DNA from: an uncultured Bacteroidales bacterium
Lineage (GTDB): Bacteria > Bacteroidota > Bacteroidia > Bacteroidales > UBA932
Length of the DNA: 64,000 bases
Reading direction: 5' to 3'
NCBI GenBank assembly: GCA_947168065.1
Contig: CAMVKH010000003.1
Coordinates: 62,001-126,000, forward strand
Under the pieces are notes generated by a model. It saw only the letters and a program-made list of their open reading frames with translations, was not told the origin of the DNA and ran no database searches. Positions 62,004-64,000 of this stretch are shown here, in pieces (the first letter of the stretch is position 1; every line of letters begins with the position of its first letter). The translations under genes and the position numbers were made by a program.

Positions 62004-63317
62004 ATGAAAAAGTTTGCCATCATTCTCCTGACCCTGCTGCTCGCAGTACCCGGATTCGCGCAGGGACGTTATGGAAAGGACAGCGCGGAATGCGTGAAGT
62101 ATCTTTCCTACTATTCCGAGCTCGTGAAGCAGAACAACCTCAAGGATGCCGCTCCTTTCTGGCGCCAGGCCTTCAGCCTCTGCCCGCCGACCGCGAACCA
62201 GAACATGCTCATCAACGGTCAGCGGATCATGCGCTATGAGATTCCGCAGAACAAGAAGGATCCCGCCCGCTACAAGGAACTCGTGGACACCCTGCTCATG
62301 CTGAGCGACGTTCGTGCCCAGTACTATCCCAAGTACAGAGTAAAGAGCCTCGACAACAAGGCCATCGACGTGATCAACTACTTCGATTCCGACTACGAGA
62401 CCCAGTACAAGCTCCTGACCGAGGTCCTCACCGAGATCAAGTCCGAGGCCAGCCCGGCCGTCTTCGTCAACCAGATGCAGTCAGCTGTCGCCATGTACCG
62501 TAACGAGAAACTCTCTCCGGAAGACGTGATGAACAACTACACCACCATCTCCGGCTACCTCGACGACAAGATCGACTCGAGCAACGATCCGGAATACCGC
62601 GGTGCCAAGCAGAGCGTCGAATCGATCCTGATCGACAGTGGCGTTGCTTCCTGCGACAACCTGGTGAGCCTCTACACCCCCCGCTTCGAAGCCAATCCGA
62701 ACGACGAGGCGCTCCTGACCAACATGGTCAAGATGCTCTCCAAGAGCGAGTGTATGAACACCGACCTGTTCCTCCGCTCGATCGTGGCCCTCAACGAAAT
62801 CAACCCGACCGCCAGCTCGGTCTACGGCCTTTACCGCCTCTACTCCTCGCGTGACGAGAACACGAAGGCCGCCGAAGCCCTCGAGCGCGCCATCAGCCTC
62901 CTCAATCCGGAAGATGTGCAGACCAAGGCCGACTATACCTTCGAACTGGCTACCTACTACTTCAAGAAGTGCGGCAAAGCCGCCTCTGCCGTAGCCAAGG
63001 CAAAGGAAGCCGCCGAGATTGACGAGTCGTATCGCGGCAAGTCCTATCTTCTGATCGGAACCATCTGGGGTGCACAGAAATGTGGTGGCGACGAAGTCAG
63101 CAGCCGCGCCCACTTCTGGGTGGCCGTCGACTACCTGCAGCGCGCCGCTTCGGCCGACGCTTCGGTCGCTGAAGAAGCCAACAGCCTGGCCGCTCAGTAC
63201 CGCCGCTACTTCCCGAAGACGGAAGACGCCTTCTTCCTCGACATCACCGACGGCAGCCGCTACACGGTTTCCTGCGCCGGCATGACCGAAAGCACGACGG
63301 TCCGTACCAACAAATAG
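62004..63317 (+). CDS. Secreted tetratricopeptide-repeat protein
   Basis: 437 residues with a signal peptide (1-19, VPGFAQ). The rest is helical, with TPR-like pairs most evident at 30-60 (YYSELVKQNNLKDAAPFWRQAF) and 280-400 (NTKAAEALERAISLLN, YYFKKCGKAASAVAKAKEAAEID). It is a probable periplasmic scaffold. Position between the barrel gene and lptC matches the layout in other Bacteroidales; 32 bases separate it from the barrel gene. Confidence 0.85.
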   Translation: MKKFAIILLTLLLAVPGFAQGRYGKDSAECVKYLSYYSELVKQNNLKDAAPFWRQAFSLCPPTANQNMLINGQRIMRYEIPQNKKDPARYKELVDTLLMLSDVRAQYYPKYRVKSLDNKAIDVINYFDSDYETQYKLLTEVLTEIKSEASPAVFVNQMQSAVAMYRNEKLSPEDVMNNYTTISGYLDDKIDSSNDPEYRGAKQSVESILIDSGVASCDNLVSLYTPRFEANPNDEALLTNMVKMLSKSECMNTDLFLRSIVALNEINPTASSVYGLYRLYSSRDENTKAAEALERAISLLNPEDVQTKADYTFELATYYFKKCGKAASAVAKAKEAAEIDESYRGKSYLLIGTIWGAQKCGGDEVSSRAHFWVAVDYLQRAASADASVAEEANSLAAQYRRYFPKTEDAFFLDITDGSRYTVSCAGMTESTTVRTNK

Positions 63318-63947
63318 TTGAGAAGGTCCCTTCACTACAGACACTGCACGATGGCTGCTGCACTCGCGGCGGCCATCGTGTCGTTGTTTTCCTGCGGCGA
63401 ACCTGAGTCGCCGGATTTCGATTTCGAGCAGACCCCTGTCCAGGTGGTCCGCGACATGAGCATCCTGCAGACCGACAAGGGTGAAGCCACGATGCGCATG
63501 CACGCGCCGCTGATGCAGCGCTTCAATTTCTTCAAGGATTCGCTCCAGCAATCCTATGAACTCTACTCCGACGGCTTTTTCGTCGATGCCTATACCGAAA
63601 ACGGCCAGCTCGAGACGACCATCACCGCAGAGCAGGCCAAACACGTGACCACGCAGGGCCGCGAATCCTGGAGCGCCTTCGGCAATGTCGTGGTAATCAA
63701 CCATATAAAGGGTGAGAAAATGGAGACCGACACCCTTTACTGGAACCAAGCCGAAAAGCAGATATACACCGACTGCTATGTGCGCCTGACCTCCGACAGC
63801 GGCATGCTCCAGGGCTACGGGATGACCTCCGACGAGCGAGCACGCAATTCGGTCATTTTGCGTCCCTTCGACTGGTACGCCGTGGAGCGCGATTCCACGT
63901 ATTCCTACATCGATACCCTCAATCAGATGGGTCCGAGGAGAAAATAA
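63318..63947 (+). CDS. lptC: LPS export protein LptC (lipoprotein form)
   Basis: 209 residues from a TTG that directly follows the TAG stop of the TPR gene; a later ATG (63351) would give a signal peptide without positive charge, so TTG is preferred. Lipobox SLFSC (Cys26). The LptC/YrbK beta-jellyroll is visible as repeated strands: GEATMRMHAPLMQRF, YPxGFFV-like DGFFVDAYTENGQLE, TTITAEQAKHV, GNVVVINHIKGEKMETDTLYW. It forms part of the periplasmic bridge for lipopolysaccharide. The gene ends 53 bases before the window edge; that end shows nothing further. Confidence 0.85.
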   Translation: MRRSLHYRHCTMAAALAAAIVSLFSCGEPESPDFDFEQTPVQVVRDMSILQTDKGEATMRMHAPLMQRFNFFKDSLQQSYELYSDGFFVDAYTENGQLETTITAEQAKHVTTQGRESWSAFGNVVVINHIKGEKMETDTLYWNQAEKQIYTDCYVRLTSDSGMLQGYGMTSDERARNSVILRPFDWYAVERDSTYSYIDTLNQMGPRRK

Positions 63948-64000
63948 TCCGTTTTTCTGCATTTTTTCTCATTTTCCGACTCAACGTTTTACCGCCTTTT

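Overview
The window looks like a chromosomal segment of a high-GC member of the Bacteroidales. Reasons: promoters of the Bacteroidota type (TTG about 19-20 bases upstream of TAnnTTTG) precede most transcription units; ribosome-binding sites are A-rich rather than Shine-Dalgarno-like; and the gene content (EF-G2 paralogue, DUF4251 lipoprotein, two-subunit fumarate reductase block, WbqC-like protein, secreted TPR-CHAT protein, LptC/TPR/barrel block, YchF, HflX) is typical of that group. A gut or rumen lineage is my guess, not something the sequence proves. No phage, integrase, transposase, CRISPR array or rRNA operon was seen.

Layout. 0-5 kb (minus): lepA (cut by the window edge), then an operon of a two-subunit transketolase, an ECF sigma factor, a membrane anti-sigma-like protein and a Spy-like periplasmic protein. 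5-10.5 kb (plus): secreted GH3 glycosidase followed by rhaA, rhaT and rhaD for L-rhamnose use (rhaB is absent). 10.5-20.5 kb: LolD-like ATPase with a GTPase-defective-looking EF-G2, an Mrp ATPase, a glycerate kinase fused to RNase HII, then ychF, a double SGNH lipoprotein and aspS. 20.5-30.7 kb: C69 peptidase, two tRNAs (Ser-GCT, Pro-TGG), a secreted TPR-CHAT protein, and an operon sufS / sufE-DUF59 / folK / glyS facing ruvA. 30.6-35.8 kb (minus): a translationally coupled five-gene operon (SPL-like radical SAM, ATP-grasp-like ligase, WbqC-like, GT2, DegT aminotransferase) whose product I cannot name. 35.9-52 kb: gcvH, two paralogous secreted proteins with an acyl-CoA synthetase, ybeY-mnmG, mdh, tonB, a P1 peptidase, hflX, and a GH20 / hydrolase / DUF4251 operon. 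52-64 kb (all plus): frdAB, a candidate replication origin, ruvB, an Ntn hydrolase, mfd, then barrel protein / TPR / lptC.

The most striking signal is an interspersed structured repeat of about 84-93 bases (one diverged copy is 122), present at least nine times with partial copies. Its hairpins are supported by compensatory base changes between copies. It lies beside or inside terminators, in the leader of tRNA-Ser, and, in frame, inside the coding sequences of mnmG (three tandem 93-base units plus a tail) and of an alpha/beta hydrolase. Other notable features are very long near-perfect inverted repeats between convergent genes, a 140-base inverted repeat inside the glycerate kinase domain, a DnaA-box-like cluster with an AT-rich stretch at about 55.0-55.26 kb where the gene-strand bias flips, and enzymes with altered catalytic residues (EF-G2, GH20, first SGNH domain).
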